A DNA stretch of 10,568 bases from Rhodospirillales bacterium (lineage in GTDB: Bacteria; Pseudomonadota; Alphaproteobacteria; QKFK01; SZUA-500). The stretch is taken from positions 1 through 10,568 of the forward strand of contig QKFK01000207.1 in NCBI GenBank assembly GCA_003252195.1. The letters are read 5' to 3'. The notes beneath the pieces are model-generated. The model was not told the DNA's origin. It made no database searches and saw only the letters and a list, made by a program, of their open reading frames with translations. How positions within the stretch are numbered: position 1 is the first letter of the stretch; each line of letters opens with the position of its first letter. A program made the position numbers and the translations under genes. Positions 1-6,511 of the stretch are shown in pieces.

Positions 1-269
1 ATATTTTCATAACCAAAGCTATAAGCAAGGCTTTCTTCTTTAGCAGTTGTTTTTTGGAAATCTAAATCAAAAAGCTCTTTCAAATCTTTTTTATTATTAA
101 GAGAATCTTTTTCGTGATTTAGCTCTTGTGCCTGCAACTCTCCTGCCCCTAAACTTGTGAGCAAAGACAAACCAACCAAAGTTTTAGCAACAAATTTATT
201 ACCGCCGTTTCTTTTAACTAGCTTTTGAATATTTTCGGCTTTTGCAAGCATCTTATCTGAAAAAGACAT
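1..269 (-). CDS. N-terminal part of an unrecognised, probably exported protein (cut by left edge)
   Basis: An open frame of 89 codons runs from an ATG at 269 off the left edge with no stop. The start is supported by a GGGGA-type ribosome site about 3-7 bases upstream; the two other ATGs just upstream (277 and 285) are in different frames. The protein opens with a basic stretch of about 28 residues (several Lys, one Arg-Asn-Gly-Gly), then a hydrophobic stretch KTLVGLSLLTSLGAG at about 30-44, ending in LQAQ. This looks like a signal peptide with an unusually long n-region, or a single membrane anchor. The rest seen is charged and low in complexity (NNKKDLKELFDLDFQKTT). I recognise no domain and assign no function. 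It lies 227 bases downstream of the nuclease gene pair on the same strand and may have its own promoter at about 304-331. Confidence 0.72.
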   Translation of the reverse strand, partial: MSFSDKMLAKAENIQKLVKRNGGNKFVAKTLVGLSLLTSLGAGELQAQELNHEKDSLNNKKDLKELFDLDFQKTTAKEESLAYSFGYEN

Positions 270-303
270 ATCCCCATTTCCCCATTAATTAGAATATGTC
301 TAA

Positions 304-331
304 AACATATGTATAAATAGACAAAAATCAA
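304..331 (-). promoter_or_regulatory. Possible sigma70-type promoter for the left-edge gene
   Basis: Read on the minus strand, TTGATT (331-326) and TATGTT (309-304) are 16 bases apart and lie about 35 bases upstream of the ATG at 269. The match to consensus is fair, but the region is AT-rich and such pairs arise by chance. Confidence 0.33.
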
Positions 332-381
332 GTGTGAAAATCACAGCAAACAAGAATCTTTATTAAAACGATAGCCAAAAC

Positions 382-397
382 TAGCTAAATTTAGCTA
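382..397. repeat. Perfect 16-bp palindrome
   Basis: TAGCTAAATTTAGCTA reads identically on both strands. It lies in the 227-bp gap between two minus-strand genes, about 50 bases upstream of the putative -35 of the left-edge gene. It could be a binding site for a dimeric regulator. As RNA it would form a 6-bp stem with a 4-base loop and, on the minus strand, is followed by GTTTT, so a weak terminator for the upstream gene pair is the alternative. A second short palindrome, AGCAATTGCT, lies at 424-433. Confidence 0.45.
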
Positions 398-496
398 CCT
401 TTTAACATTAGCAGAAATATCGACAGCAATTGCTAGCATCTCCATAACATCTGAATTTATAAAAGCGCTCACAAAATAACAACGCGCCAAATTCTC

Positions 497-886
497 TTAG
501 CAAAAACTGCTTGTTTTTCCTACTATATAGAAACAAGTCTCGAAGCAGTTGCTTCTCCTACCCCAGCTTATACCTATCTTGCTTTTTAGTCTTTCTTCAA
601 ATAACGGGATATTTTCTATTTCAATTGTCTCTATACTATACAATCTCTCTAAATATTCACCTATATCTTCACTCTCAATAATAGAAAAGGGGTGGTTCAT
701 AATGAAACCGTACAGATTTCCATCATATACTAACTTAACACCTGTATGCCCGTATTTTTTAAAAGCCATTTGTTTTAGGGCTTCGCTTAGGTTTTTTTGT
801 TCATAATAGCACAAATAAGCCTTATCCTTCATTGGACGACCTATTAAATCTTCTATAGATTCTGTATAATCTTCTCGACTTCTCAT
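497..886 (-). CDS. Unrecognised 129-residue protein coupled to the nuclease gene
   Basis: The frame stays open further upstream through TTG and GTG codons (895, 892). I chose the ATG at 886 because it overlaps the TGA stop of the nuclease gene as TGATG, a classic translational-coupling arrangement; no strong independent ribosome site is visible. The protein is soluble, with no signal peptide or membrane segment. It starts MRSREDYTESIEDLIGRP, then has a mixed alpha/beta-looking middle (ALKQMAFKKYGHTGVKLVYD) and an acidic stretch (SIIESEDIGEYLERLYSIE). The last 17 or so residues are rich in Cys, Phe and Ser and are encoded by a terminator-like hairpin, so the C-terminus may be a recent extension. 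I do not recognise a family. Lack of an export signal sets it apart from its exported partner. Confidence 0.6.
   Translation of the reverse strand: MRSREDYTESIEDLIGRPMKDKAYLCYYEQKNLSEALKQMAFKKYGHTGVKLVYDGNLYGFIMNHPFSIIESEDIGEYLERLYSIETIEIENIPLFEERLKSKIGISWGRRSNCFETCFYIVGKTSSFC
502..550 (-). terminator. Terminator-like hairpin inside the end of the upstream gene
   Basis: On the minus strand, CTTGTTT (537-531) pairs with AAACAAG (516-510). An outer AACTG (550-546) pairs with CAGTT (509-505) across an 8-base bulge. A run of five T (506-502) ends the structure. The shape resembles an intrinsic terminator for the nuclease/unknown gene pair. It lies just before the TAA at 499-497, within the reading frame. 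Competing shorter hairpins are possible (GAAGC-aact-GCTTC; AAAAAC-aagca-GTTTTT), so the call is tentative. Confidence 0.33.
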
Positions 887-1338
887 CAACACCAACCATC
901 GCGTTTTTGCCCGCCATACGCTCTGACCAAACCTTTATCTAACATCAATTTTGATATATTAACACCATTAACCACCACATCCGCCAATATACGCCCACCA
1001 TATTTATCTTCGCTTATGCTATACAACTCCATTTTGCCTTTAGTGATTTTCTCCATATATTCTTTTGCTTCTTCTGCCATGTTTTTTTCTTTAGCGCATT
1101 TACCTTTAAGCTCTGGAGCATCTATCCCTCTGATTCGCACCAATGTTTCAACCTCCTGACTAAGCCAGATATGAGCAGAAACTAAAAGAGTGTCTCCGTC
1201 TACAACCTTTATAAGCCTAGCGTTAATTGGCCCTTTAATCTGATCATGGCTAGTCCTTGCCTCAGCATCACAAAGCAAAAACAAAAATAAAAGCACCCCA
1301 ACAGCAACTTTTAATATTTTAAAATTACGTTCACTCAT
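886..1338 (-). CDS. Secreted thermonuclease-family protein (staphylococcal nuclease fold)
   Basis: This 150-residue protein belongs to the SNase-like (thermonuclease) family, calcium-dependent nucleases that cleave DNA and RNA. A signal peptide is visible: a basic start, the hydrophobic run VAVGVLLFLFLLC at 11-23, and a likely cut after AEA (25-27), so it should act in the periplasm or outside the cell. By comparison with staphylococcal nuclease, the Ca-binding aspartates correspond to D47 in VVDGDTL and D73 in RIRGIDAPE, and the catalytic trio to R68, E76 and R116 (DKYGGR). All are present. The family barrel ends close to the stop at Trp149-Cys150, so the protein is a minimal single domain. 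The ATG at 1338 has only a distant AGGCGA-like site. Its stop overlaps the start of the next gene as TGATG. Function within the family (nutrient DNA use, biofilm, defence) cannot be told from sequence. Confidence 0.88.
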   Translation of the reverse strand: MSERNFKILKVAVGVLLFLFLLCDAEARTSHDQIKGPINARLIKVVDGDTLLVSAHIWLSQEVETLVRIRGIDAPELKGKCAKEKNMAEEAKEYMEKITKGKMELYSISEDKYGGRILADVVVNGVNISKLMLDKGLVRAYGGQKRDGWC

Positions 1339-1513
1339 ATTTTATGTTCGCCTAATGGTAGATATTAAACCTTACATATTTCAACCTTTAATATAGAATA
1401 AAACAAACAAAATAGGAACGCAAGTAGAACTTAAGTAGAAATAAAACTTATCTTTGCTTTTACATTTTGTTTATAGCAATATGGGCTATATTTATTTTAG
1501 AAAGGACGGCCAA
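1339..1513. promoter_or_regulatory. Divergent intergenic region between the nuclease gene and rsmB
   Basis: This 175-bp AT-rich stretch must carry the promoters of both the leftward nuclease pair and rightward rsmB. No strong consensus pair stands out; the best minus-strand candidate is TTAAAG, 18 bases, TAATAT. A direct repeat AAGTAGAA occurs at 1422-1429 and 1433-1440. Its 11-base spacing places both copies on one helix face, and ACTTAAGT (1429-1436) between them is palindromic. This could be an operator, but no regulator is identified. Confidence 0.4.
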
Positions 1514-2830
1514 ATGTCAAAAGCAAACCCACGCAAAATTGCACTAAACATATTAAATGACACCATCATTAACAAACAAATGCTAGATTTTGCCTTAAGC
1601 AGGGAATTTGCCAATAATGACATCGCTAGTAATGACCGTGGTCTTATTCGTATGATAGTTTCAACATGCCTCCGCAGAAAAGGGCAGATTGACTTTATTA
1701 TTGATAAGTGTCTAAACCGTCCTCTTCCTTTCAAATTAGAAGCCGTAAAAAACATTTTGCGCATTGGTGTAACTCAATTAATTTTTATGGATATTCCAGC
1801 ATATGCCGCCGTTAACACCGCTGTTGAACTAACCAAAAGCAAAGATTTTATGCACCAAAAAAACATGGTAAATGCAATTTTGCGTAGAATTGACCGTGAG
1901 CAAGATATTTTTACCAAAGAAATTTCTAGCAAAGAATATCTTAACCACCCTAAATGGCTAAAAGAAAGCTGGGAAGCAGCATATGGCAAAGAAAAAGCTC
2001 AAGCTATTATTAAAGCAAATATGAGCGAAGCATTGTTAGATATTAGCGTTAAAGAAAACCCAGCTAAATGGGCAGATAAACTTGATGGCACATTAATGCC
2101 AACAGGTTCTATTCGCTTAAGTTCTTATGGCAATGTCATAGAACTAGAAGGATTTACCGATGGCTCTTGGTGGGTGCAAGATATTGGTGCTTCAATCGCC
2201 GTCAAGCTTGCAGGAGAGATTAAAGATAAAAAAGCTCTCGACATATGTGCCGCCCCAGGTGGAAAAACCATGCAATTACTAGCTGGCGGAGCAAAAGTAA
2301 CTGCTATTGATAATTCACCAGAAAGAATAGAGCGTCTTAAAGAAAACCTTGCTCGCACCAACTTGCAAGCTAGTGAAATTATGACTTCTGACTTTATTGA
2401 GTGGGGTAATAAATATTATAGTCAATTACAACAAGGTTACGATTTGATAATTTTAGATGCTCCTTGTTCTGCAACTGGTACTATTCGTCGCCACCCAGAT
2501 TTGTTGCACCTCCGTCGCCCTAATGATGTAAAGAACAACCTTGAAACTCAAAAGAGAATGCTTCGTCTTGCTTGTGGGTTGCTTAAAAAAGGTGGAACCT
2601 TAATTTATTGCGTATGCTCTCTTGAAGCAGAAGAGGGTGAAAAACAAATTGAGCAAATATTAGAAACTGAATTACCTCTAAAACTAAGCCCTATTGCCCC
2701 AAATGAACTTGGCAAAGAAATGAGCATGATGATTACAGAAAAGGGCGAATTCCGTTCTCTCCCTTCTTATTTATCAGACCGTGGCGGCATGGATGGTTTT
2801 TATTGTGCTAGACTACGCAAAAACAAATAA
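1514..2830 (+). CDS. rsmB: 16S rRNA (cytosine-967-C5)-methyltransferase RsmB
   Basis: RsmB methylates C967 of 16S rRNA with S-adenosylmethionine. The frame is open from 1454, but I chose the ATG at 1514: it has AAAGGACGG just upstream, and the protein then begins at the family start (SKANPRKIALNIL) with 438 residues, close to the usual length of about 430. Residues 1 to about 140 form the NusB-like RNA-binding domain. The Rossmann methyltransferase domain follows: motif I DICAAPGGKT at 243-252, motif IV DAPCSATGTIRRHPD from 315 with Cys318, and motif VI YCVCSLEAEEGE with the catalytic cysteine at about 368 (equivalent to E. coli C375), ending in GGMDGFYCARL. Both cysteines of the RNA m5C mechanism are present. 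The next gene follows after 35 bases on the same strand, with no clear terminator between them. Confidence 0.95.
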   Translation: MSKANPRKIALNILNDTIINKQMLDFALSREFANNDIASNDRGLIRMIVSTCLRRKGQIDFIIDKCLNRPLPFKLEAVKNILRIGVTQLIFMDIPAYAAVNTAVELTKSKDFMHQKNMVNAILRRIDREQDIFTKEISSKEYLNHPKWLKESWEAAYGKEKAQAIIKANMSEALLDISVKENPAKWADKLDGTLMPTGSIRLSSYGNVIELEGFTDGSWWVQDIGASIAVKLAGEIKDKKALDICAAPGGKTMQLLAGGAKVTAIDNSPERIERLKENLARTNLQASEIMTSDFIEWGNKYYSQLQQGYDLIILDAPCSATGTIRRHPDLLHLRRPNDVKNNLETQKRMLRLACGLLKKGGTLIYCVCSLEAEEGEKQIEQILETELPLKLSPIAPNELGKEMSMMITEKGEFRSLPSYLSDRGGMDGFYCARLRKNK

Positions 2831-2835
2831 CTATA

Positions 2836-2860
2836 CTTCTTAAAAAGATTTTAAGGAAGG
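2836..2860 (+). promoter_or_regulatory. Ribosome binding site of the reductase-like gene within an imperfect hairpin
   Basis: AAGGAAGG (2853-2860) is a strong ribosome site 5 bases before the GTG start at 2866. It lies in the 3' arm of an imperfect hairpin: CTTCTT (2836-2841) can pair with AAGGAAG (2854-2859, one G-U), and AAA with TTT inside. If formed, the stem would cover part of the site. Regulation is inference. Confidence 0.4.
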
Positions 2861-2865
2861 CGCAC

Positions 2866-4146
2866 GTGTCAAAAGATACCGACAAATATACTTCATTTGA
2901 GGATTATCCTTTTTATGAAAAAGAGGATAACAAAGGTGAAGCACTGCCTTCTGAAGAAGAATTAACAGAAGCAAAACCACTTTCAGATTCTCAAATCACA
3001 GCCCAGACAGAGAGTGTTTTCTCTGCCTATTTGCGCAAATACAATCAGCGCAAACAAGAGCATCACGCAAGCGATAAACCTGTTAACGAAACCATAGATG
3101 ATGACACACCTGAGAACATAGAAATTTTAGAACCAGAGGAAGATAAAAAAGAGGCAAAATCTTTCCGTCACCCTGTAATTTCTAGCGAAGAAAAAGCAAA
3201 AACAATATCCGACTTAACTAAAGAAAAAGATACCAGAGCCCCAATTGTTATTGTTGGTATGGGGGCGATAGGTTGTTTTTTAGCGGCGCATTTTTGCAAT
3301 GCAGGAAAAAGAGTTATATGCTTTGCCGACCCTGTTAGCCTCAAGAGAATAGACACCGAAGGAATTTATATCCGCACGCCTTCTTTGGTAGAAAAAAACT
3401 ATAGACCAGAAACAGCTTTTATCTTAAACCAAAAACCAGAACTTGTATTTATAACCTCTAAATCAAACCAAGTAGATGTTTCTGTTTCTGCTTTATCTCC
3501 AAAAAACCTTCAAGGAACAGTAATTGTATCTCTATCTAGCGGATACGCATCTTTATCATCATTACGCAAAAAGTATGGCACGTCAGTTGCCAGCGGAACT
3601 TTGCGCTATGGCTTGTTTAACCAAAATGAACATAATGCCTGCGAAATGTTTTCATCTGACATTACCCTAGAAATTGCCAACAACCGCTACACCGAAAGAG
3701 AGAAACTCGTCAGTATAGTTAACATGCTTAATGAGATTAATCTGCACACAGAAATAAAAGAAAGTGAAGCTGAGGTTATCTGGAAACAAAATGCCAGTTT
3801 TGGTGCGGTATCATTAGCTTGTGCTGCAAATATGATGAATATTGGCGAACTTCTAACATCTGACGAAGCAAGAAGCGAATTGCAAAATATAATTAATGAA
3901 ATTGCCAATGTCGCTCGCTCTCAAGGTTACAACCCTAGCATTAAAGACATTGTTGAATATATAAAAGAAATGCCAAAAGCATATTCTCCCCCGCTTAAAA
4001 AAGATATTGAAAGTGGCAAATTTGGCGAACTAAAAACATTCTCGGCAGATATAATAAAAACTGGAGAAAGATATGATGTTTCTTGCCCAACAATAGCTAA
4101 GGCAACAAAAAAAATTCACTCCAGATTAGACAGTTTTTTTGATTAA
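2866..4146 (+). CDS. Ketopantoate-reductase-fold protein with a charged N-terminal extension
   Basis: The protein has 426 residues and starts at GTG with the strong site AAGGAAGG. Residues 1 to about 126 are hydrophilic, rich in Glu, Asp and Lys, and look disordered. The rest has the ApbA/PanE layout: a nucleotide-binding Rossmann domain with IVIVGMGAIG (G131-x-G133-x-x-G136), then an all-helical C-terminal domain ending in the SPPLKKDIESGKFGEL and P-T pattern typical of ApbA_C. PanE reduces ketopantoate to pantoate for coenzyme A. By eye, K199 fits the conserved Lys72 of E. coli PanE and E388 fits Glu256. Other active-site positions differ: the HNG motif reads SSG (S225), the Lys176 position reads Gln308 (a Lys is one residue earlier), and the SSM serine position reads Pro. 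It may be a reductase for another substrate. PanE itself is about 300 residues, so the extension is unusual. It lies 14 bases upstream of the AsnB-type gene. Confidence 0.82.
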   Translation: MSKDTDKYTSFEDYPFYEKEDNKGEALPSEEELTEAKPLSDSQITAQTESVFSAYLRKYNQRKQEHHASDKPVNETIDDDTPENIEILEPEEDKKEAKSFRHPVISSEEKAKTISDLTKEKDTRAPIVIVGMGAIGCFLAAHFCNAGKRVICFADPVSLKRIDTEGIYIRTPSLVEKNYRPETAFILNQKPELVFITSKSNQVDVSVSALSPKNLQGTVIVSLSSGYASLSSLRKKYGTSVASGTLRYGLFNQNEHNACEMFSSDITLEIANNRYTEREKLVSIVNMLNEINLHTEIKESEAEVIWKQNASFGAVSLACAANMMNIGELLTSDEARSELQNIINEIANVARSQGYNPSIKDIVEYIKEMPKAYSPPLKKDIESGKFGELKTFSADIIKTGERYDVSCPTIAKATKKIHSRLDSFFD

Positions 4147-4160
4147 AAAAGAGGCATAAA

Positions 4161-6173
4161 ATGAGTGGCATTTCAGGCTATATCGATATCACTGCATCTT
4201 CAGGTTATGAATTATTACGTTCAACTGCAGATGTAATGGCGAGCAGAATAAACCATCGAGGCCCAGATAATAAAGAAATATATTGCGAAGAAGAAAGCGG
4301 GATTGCTCTCTCCTACAACCACCTATTCATAACCCAATCTTCTAAAGAATTTATTCAGCCTCTTACCTCAGACAATGGCAGATATGTTTTAACCTGCAAT
4401 GGTGAAATATATAATCATGAAGATATGAAAAATGAATTAGGCAGGAGTGATGCTTTATCAGACAGCAAGGTTCTTATTGAATATATCGCTAATGCAGGAC
4501 TAGAAAAAGCCTTAAGTAAAGCAAATGGAATGTTTGCTTTAGCATTATGGGACAAGAAAGAAAAGTCGCTTTATTTAGCTCGCGATCGATTTGGCCAAAA
4601 ACCTCTTTATTATGGCTGGTGTGGCAAATATTTTATGTGGGCATCAGAGCTAAGCGCACTTAAAGCCAACCCATTTTTTAACAAAGAAATATCCAAAGAG
4701 GCATTAGCACTATTCGTGCGTCACGGTTTTATTCCATCTCATCACACTATATATGACGGAATACACAAGTTGCAGGGAGCTTGCTTTTTGCAAATTGATT
4801 TAAGCTCAGATAAATATAAAGGTAAACCATCTGGTTTTTGCCCAAATGCAGATAACCCTAGCGCCTCTATTAAGCCATCTAGATATTGGTTCCCACGAAT
4901 CAAAATGAAAGAAGGAATAGAAAACAGCTTTAAAGGCACCGAAAAAGATGCCGCAGATAAATTAGAAGAGCTCTTAAAAGAAACTATTTTAGAAACAGCC
5001 AACACCTCCGCATCAAAAGGTGTCTTACTATCTGGCGGTGTAGATTCATCTGTTATTGCTGCTATTTTACAGGCGAACTCAGATAAAAAAATAAAGACAT
5101 ATTCCATGGGGTTTGATTCCCCCGAATATGACAAAGCTAAACACGCAAAGAAAATTGCAGATCACTTAGAAACTGACCACACTGAAATAAATTTCAAAAC
5201 ACAAGACGCAATAGATATCATACCAAGTTTAAGCTCAACTTACTCAGAACCATTTGCCGATGTAAACCAAATAACATCAGCTCTTAGTATGAAAAAGCTC
5301 AAAGGAGATATTAAAGTTGCTATAGCGGGTGATTGTGGCGATGAATTTTTAGGTGGATATAATAGATATATTTGGGCGAATAAAATTCGCACATTAAGAA
5401 AATCTCTTGGGCTTCCAGTAAGCAGTACCGCTGCATCTATTATAAATGCAATATCTGTGTCTCATTTAAATTCTGCTAAACGCGGGTTAACCAATCTATT
5501 TCCATCTTTAGAAAACTATCATCGTTTTGGTGAAAACGCCCACCGCTTTGCCCGCCTATTAAAGGCAAGCGATGAAAAAGAAATGTATCTTAAAATGGTT
5601 TCTCATTGGGATAGGCCATCATACATAATAAAAAATTGCGATGAGCCTAAAACTTTTATGAGTGATAAAACACGCTGGGTAGATTACTCTCAGCATCTTA
5701 ATGACAATGACAATTACATTACGCAAATGATGGTTCAAGACACACTATTTTATTTGTGTGATAATGTACTAACCAGTGTAGATCGCTCATCAATGGCATA
5801 TTCGGTTGAGATGAGAGAACCTTTAGCTGACCACAGAATATATGAGTTTGCATGCTCTTTACCAATGAGGTACAAAATAAATAATGGATTCGGCAAAATT
5901 CCATTACGTAATGTTTTATATAAATATGTTCCAAAGACTTTGGCTAACCGTCCTAAAACCAGCCATTATATTCCTATTGGCAGCTGGCTCAGAAATGACC
6001 TTCGCCCATGGGCAGAAGAGCTGTTAAATCCACAAAAAATGAGTGAACAAGGCTTCTTCAACCCTGATGAAATGCAAAAAGTTTGGAAAAAACACCTTTC
6101 AGGGCACAGAAACAACCAATATCGTTTATGGAATATTTTAATGTTCCAAGATTGGTTAAGTAAAAACTCATAG
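4161..6173 (+). CDS. asnB: AsnB-type glutamine amidotransferase/asparagine synthetase with Ser in place of the catalytic Cys
   Basis: This 670-residue protein has the two-domain plan of AsnB: an N-terminal Ntn-hydrolase glutaminase and a C-terminal ATP-pyrophosphatase that activates a carboxylate for amidation. The start at 4161 has an AAAGAGG site. The glutaminase domain (1 to about 210) keeps HRGPD (32-36), NGEIYN (80-85), D101 and ARDRFGQKPLYYG. However, residue 2 is Ser (AGT), where the family has the N-terminal nucleophile Cys, and His54 stands where E. coli Arg49 binds glutamine. The synthetase domain has the PP-loop SGGVDSS at 291-297 and GDCGDEFLGGYNRY from 390 (usually GDGGDE), and keeps RSSMAYSVEMREPLADHR. 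The glutaminase is thus probably inactive or weak, and ammonia may be used directly. Close homologues occur in O-antigen and capsule clusters, where some amidate uronic acids. That role fits the sugar genes downstream but is inference; asparagine synthesis is the alternative. Confidence 0.9.
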   Translation: MSGISGYIDITASSGYELLRSTADVMASRINHRGPDNKEIYCEEESGIALSYNHLFITQSSKEFIQPLTSDNGRYVLTCNGEIYNHEDMKNELGRSDALSDSKVLIEYIANAGLEKALSKANGMFALALWDKKEKSLYLARDRFGQKPLYYGWCGKYFMWASELSALKANPFFNKEISKEALALFVRHGFIPSHHTIYDGIHKLQGACFLQIDLSSDKYKGKPSGFCPNADNPSASIKPSRYWFPRIKMKEGIENSFKGTEKDAADKLEELLKETILETANTSASKGVLLSGGVDSSVIAAILQANSDKKIKTYSMGFDSPEYDKAKHAKKIADHLETDHTEINFKTQDAIDIIPSLSSTYSEPFADVNQITSALSMKKLKGDIKVAIAGDCGDEFLGGYNRYIWANKIRTLRKSLGLPVSSTAASIINAISVSHLNSAKRGLTNLFPSLENYHRFGENAHRFARLLKASDEKEMYLKMVSHWDRPSYIIKNCDEPKTFMSDKTRWVDYSQHLNDNDNYITQMMVQDTLFYLCDNVLTSVDRSSMAYSVEMREPLADHRIYEFACSLPMRYKINNGFGKIPLRNVLYKYVPKTLANRPKTSHYIPIGSWLRNDLRPWAEELLNPQKMSEQGFFNPDEMQKVWKKHLSGHRNNQYRLWNILMFQDWLSKNS

Positions 6174-6302
6174 AACAAAAGGTTACAAAATAACTTAGAA
6201 TTCATTTAAGTTTTAGAGTGGGTTTATCCTATTTTGATTGTTGGTTTTTCCCTCACATGATGCTAATATATAGATTAAAGATGGAGATAATTGAGCAGAA
6301 GC

Positions 6303-6400
6303 CCTTTCCATTGCAATAACAATAAAAAAATTGATTTTGAACTTAAACCAGTATAGTTTGAGTACAGAATTTGAGTATTTTTACCCTTGTTATTGAAAGG
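6303..6400 (+). promoter_or_regulatory. Long-range inverted repeat covering the micro-ORF ribosome site
   Basis: CAATAACAA (6314-6322) is the exact reverse complement of TTGTTATTG (6387-6395). The pairing continues as CCTTT (6303-6307) with AAAGG (6396-6400) across a 6-base bulge. AAAGG is the ribosome site of the ORF at 6409. In a transcript that starts upstream of 6303, for example read-through from the AsnB-type gene, this structure would hide the site. A transcript from the promoter proposed at 6331-6357 would lack the 5' arm. The two-state reading is inference; the complementarity is seen directly. Confidence 0.4.
6331..6357 (+). promoter_or_regulatory. Possible promoter upstream of the micro-ORF and polysaccharide genes
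   Basis: TTGATT (6331-6336) and TATAGT (6352-6357) are 15 bases apart, a little short of the ideal 17. An 8-bp direct repeat TTTGAGTA follows at 6357-6364 and 6370-6377. The 235 bases between the AsnB-type stop and the micro-ORF need a promoter if the downstream genes form their own unit, and this is the best candidate I see. Confidence 0.3.
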
Positions 6401-6408
6401 AACTCGAT

Positions 6409-6483
6409 ATGTCTGCTAAACTTTTTGTATTCTGGGCAGTTGCTGGTATCGTGTTGTGCAGCTCTTTTATGTTGCCCGTATAA
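6409..6483 (+). CDS. 24-residue hydrophobic micro-ORF, candidate small membrane protein
   Basis: ATG at 6409 is preceded by GAAAGGAA with 8 bases between AGG and the start, better placed than several ribosome sites of long genes here. It ends at TAA 6481-6483. The product is MSAK, then a continuous hydrophobic segment (LFVFWAVAGIVLC, about residues 5-17), then SSFMLPV. This fits one short transmembrane helix with the Lys-bearing end in the cytoplasm. It stands alone in a 378-bp gap, 68 bases before the sugar-phosphate transferase gene and on its strand. I recognise no family. It could be a small membrane protein that binds a polysaccharide enzyme, a leader ORF whose translation affects the genes after it, or a chance frame. 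It contains no run of one amino acid as attenuator leaders have. Confidence 0.5.
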   Translation: MSAKLFVFWAVAGIVLCSSFMLPV

Positions 6484-6511
6484 ATTTATAGCCTTATTTT
6501 GATTTACGCTT

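Noticed and set aside
421..470. Very short minus-strand frame (about 16 codons, MEMLAIAVDISA...) in the gap before the left-edge gene
   Set aside because: It has no proper ribosome site, no hydrophobic or other coherent feature, and a length expected by chance.
549..806. Open frame of 85 codons on the plus strand
   Set aside because: It is antisense to the 129-residue gene, has no convincing ribosome site, and its composition (many Ser, Leu, Phe, Ile) is typical of a shadow frame.
1454..1513. Upstream extension of rsmB by 20 codons
   Set aside because: The ATG at 1514 has a good AAAGGACGG site and matches the family start, while the extension has no ribosome site and no family counterpart.
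4742..5134. 130-codon minus-strand frame opposite the AsnB-type gene
   Set aside because: It lies wholly inside a strong coding gene with intact domain motifs on the other strand, and shows no start signal or recognisable domain.
6192..6214. Possible terminator after the AsnB-type gene (AACTTA ... TAAGTT)
   Set aside because: The stem is only 6 bp, nearly all A-T, with a 9-base loop and a short T-tail partly used by the stem. It is too weak to call.
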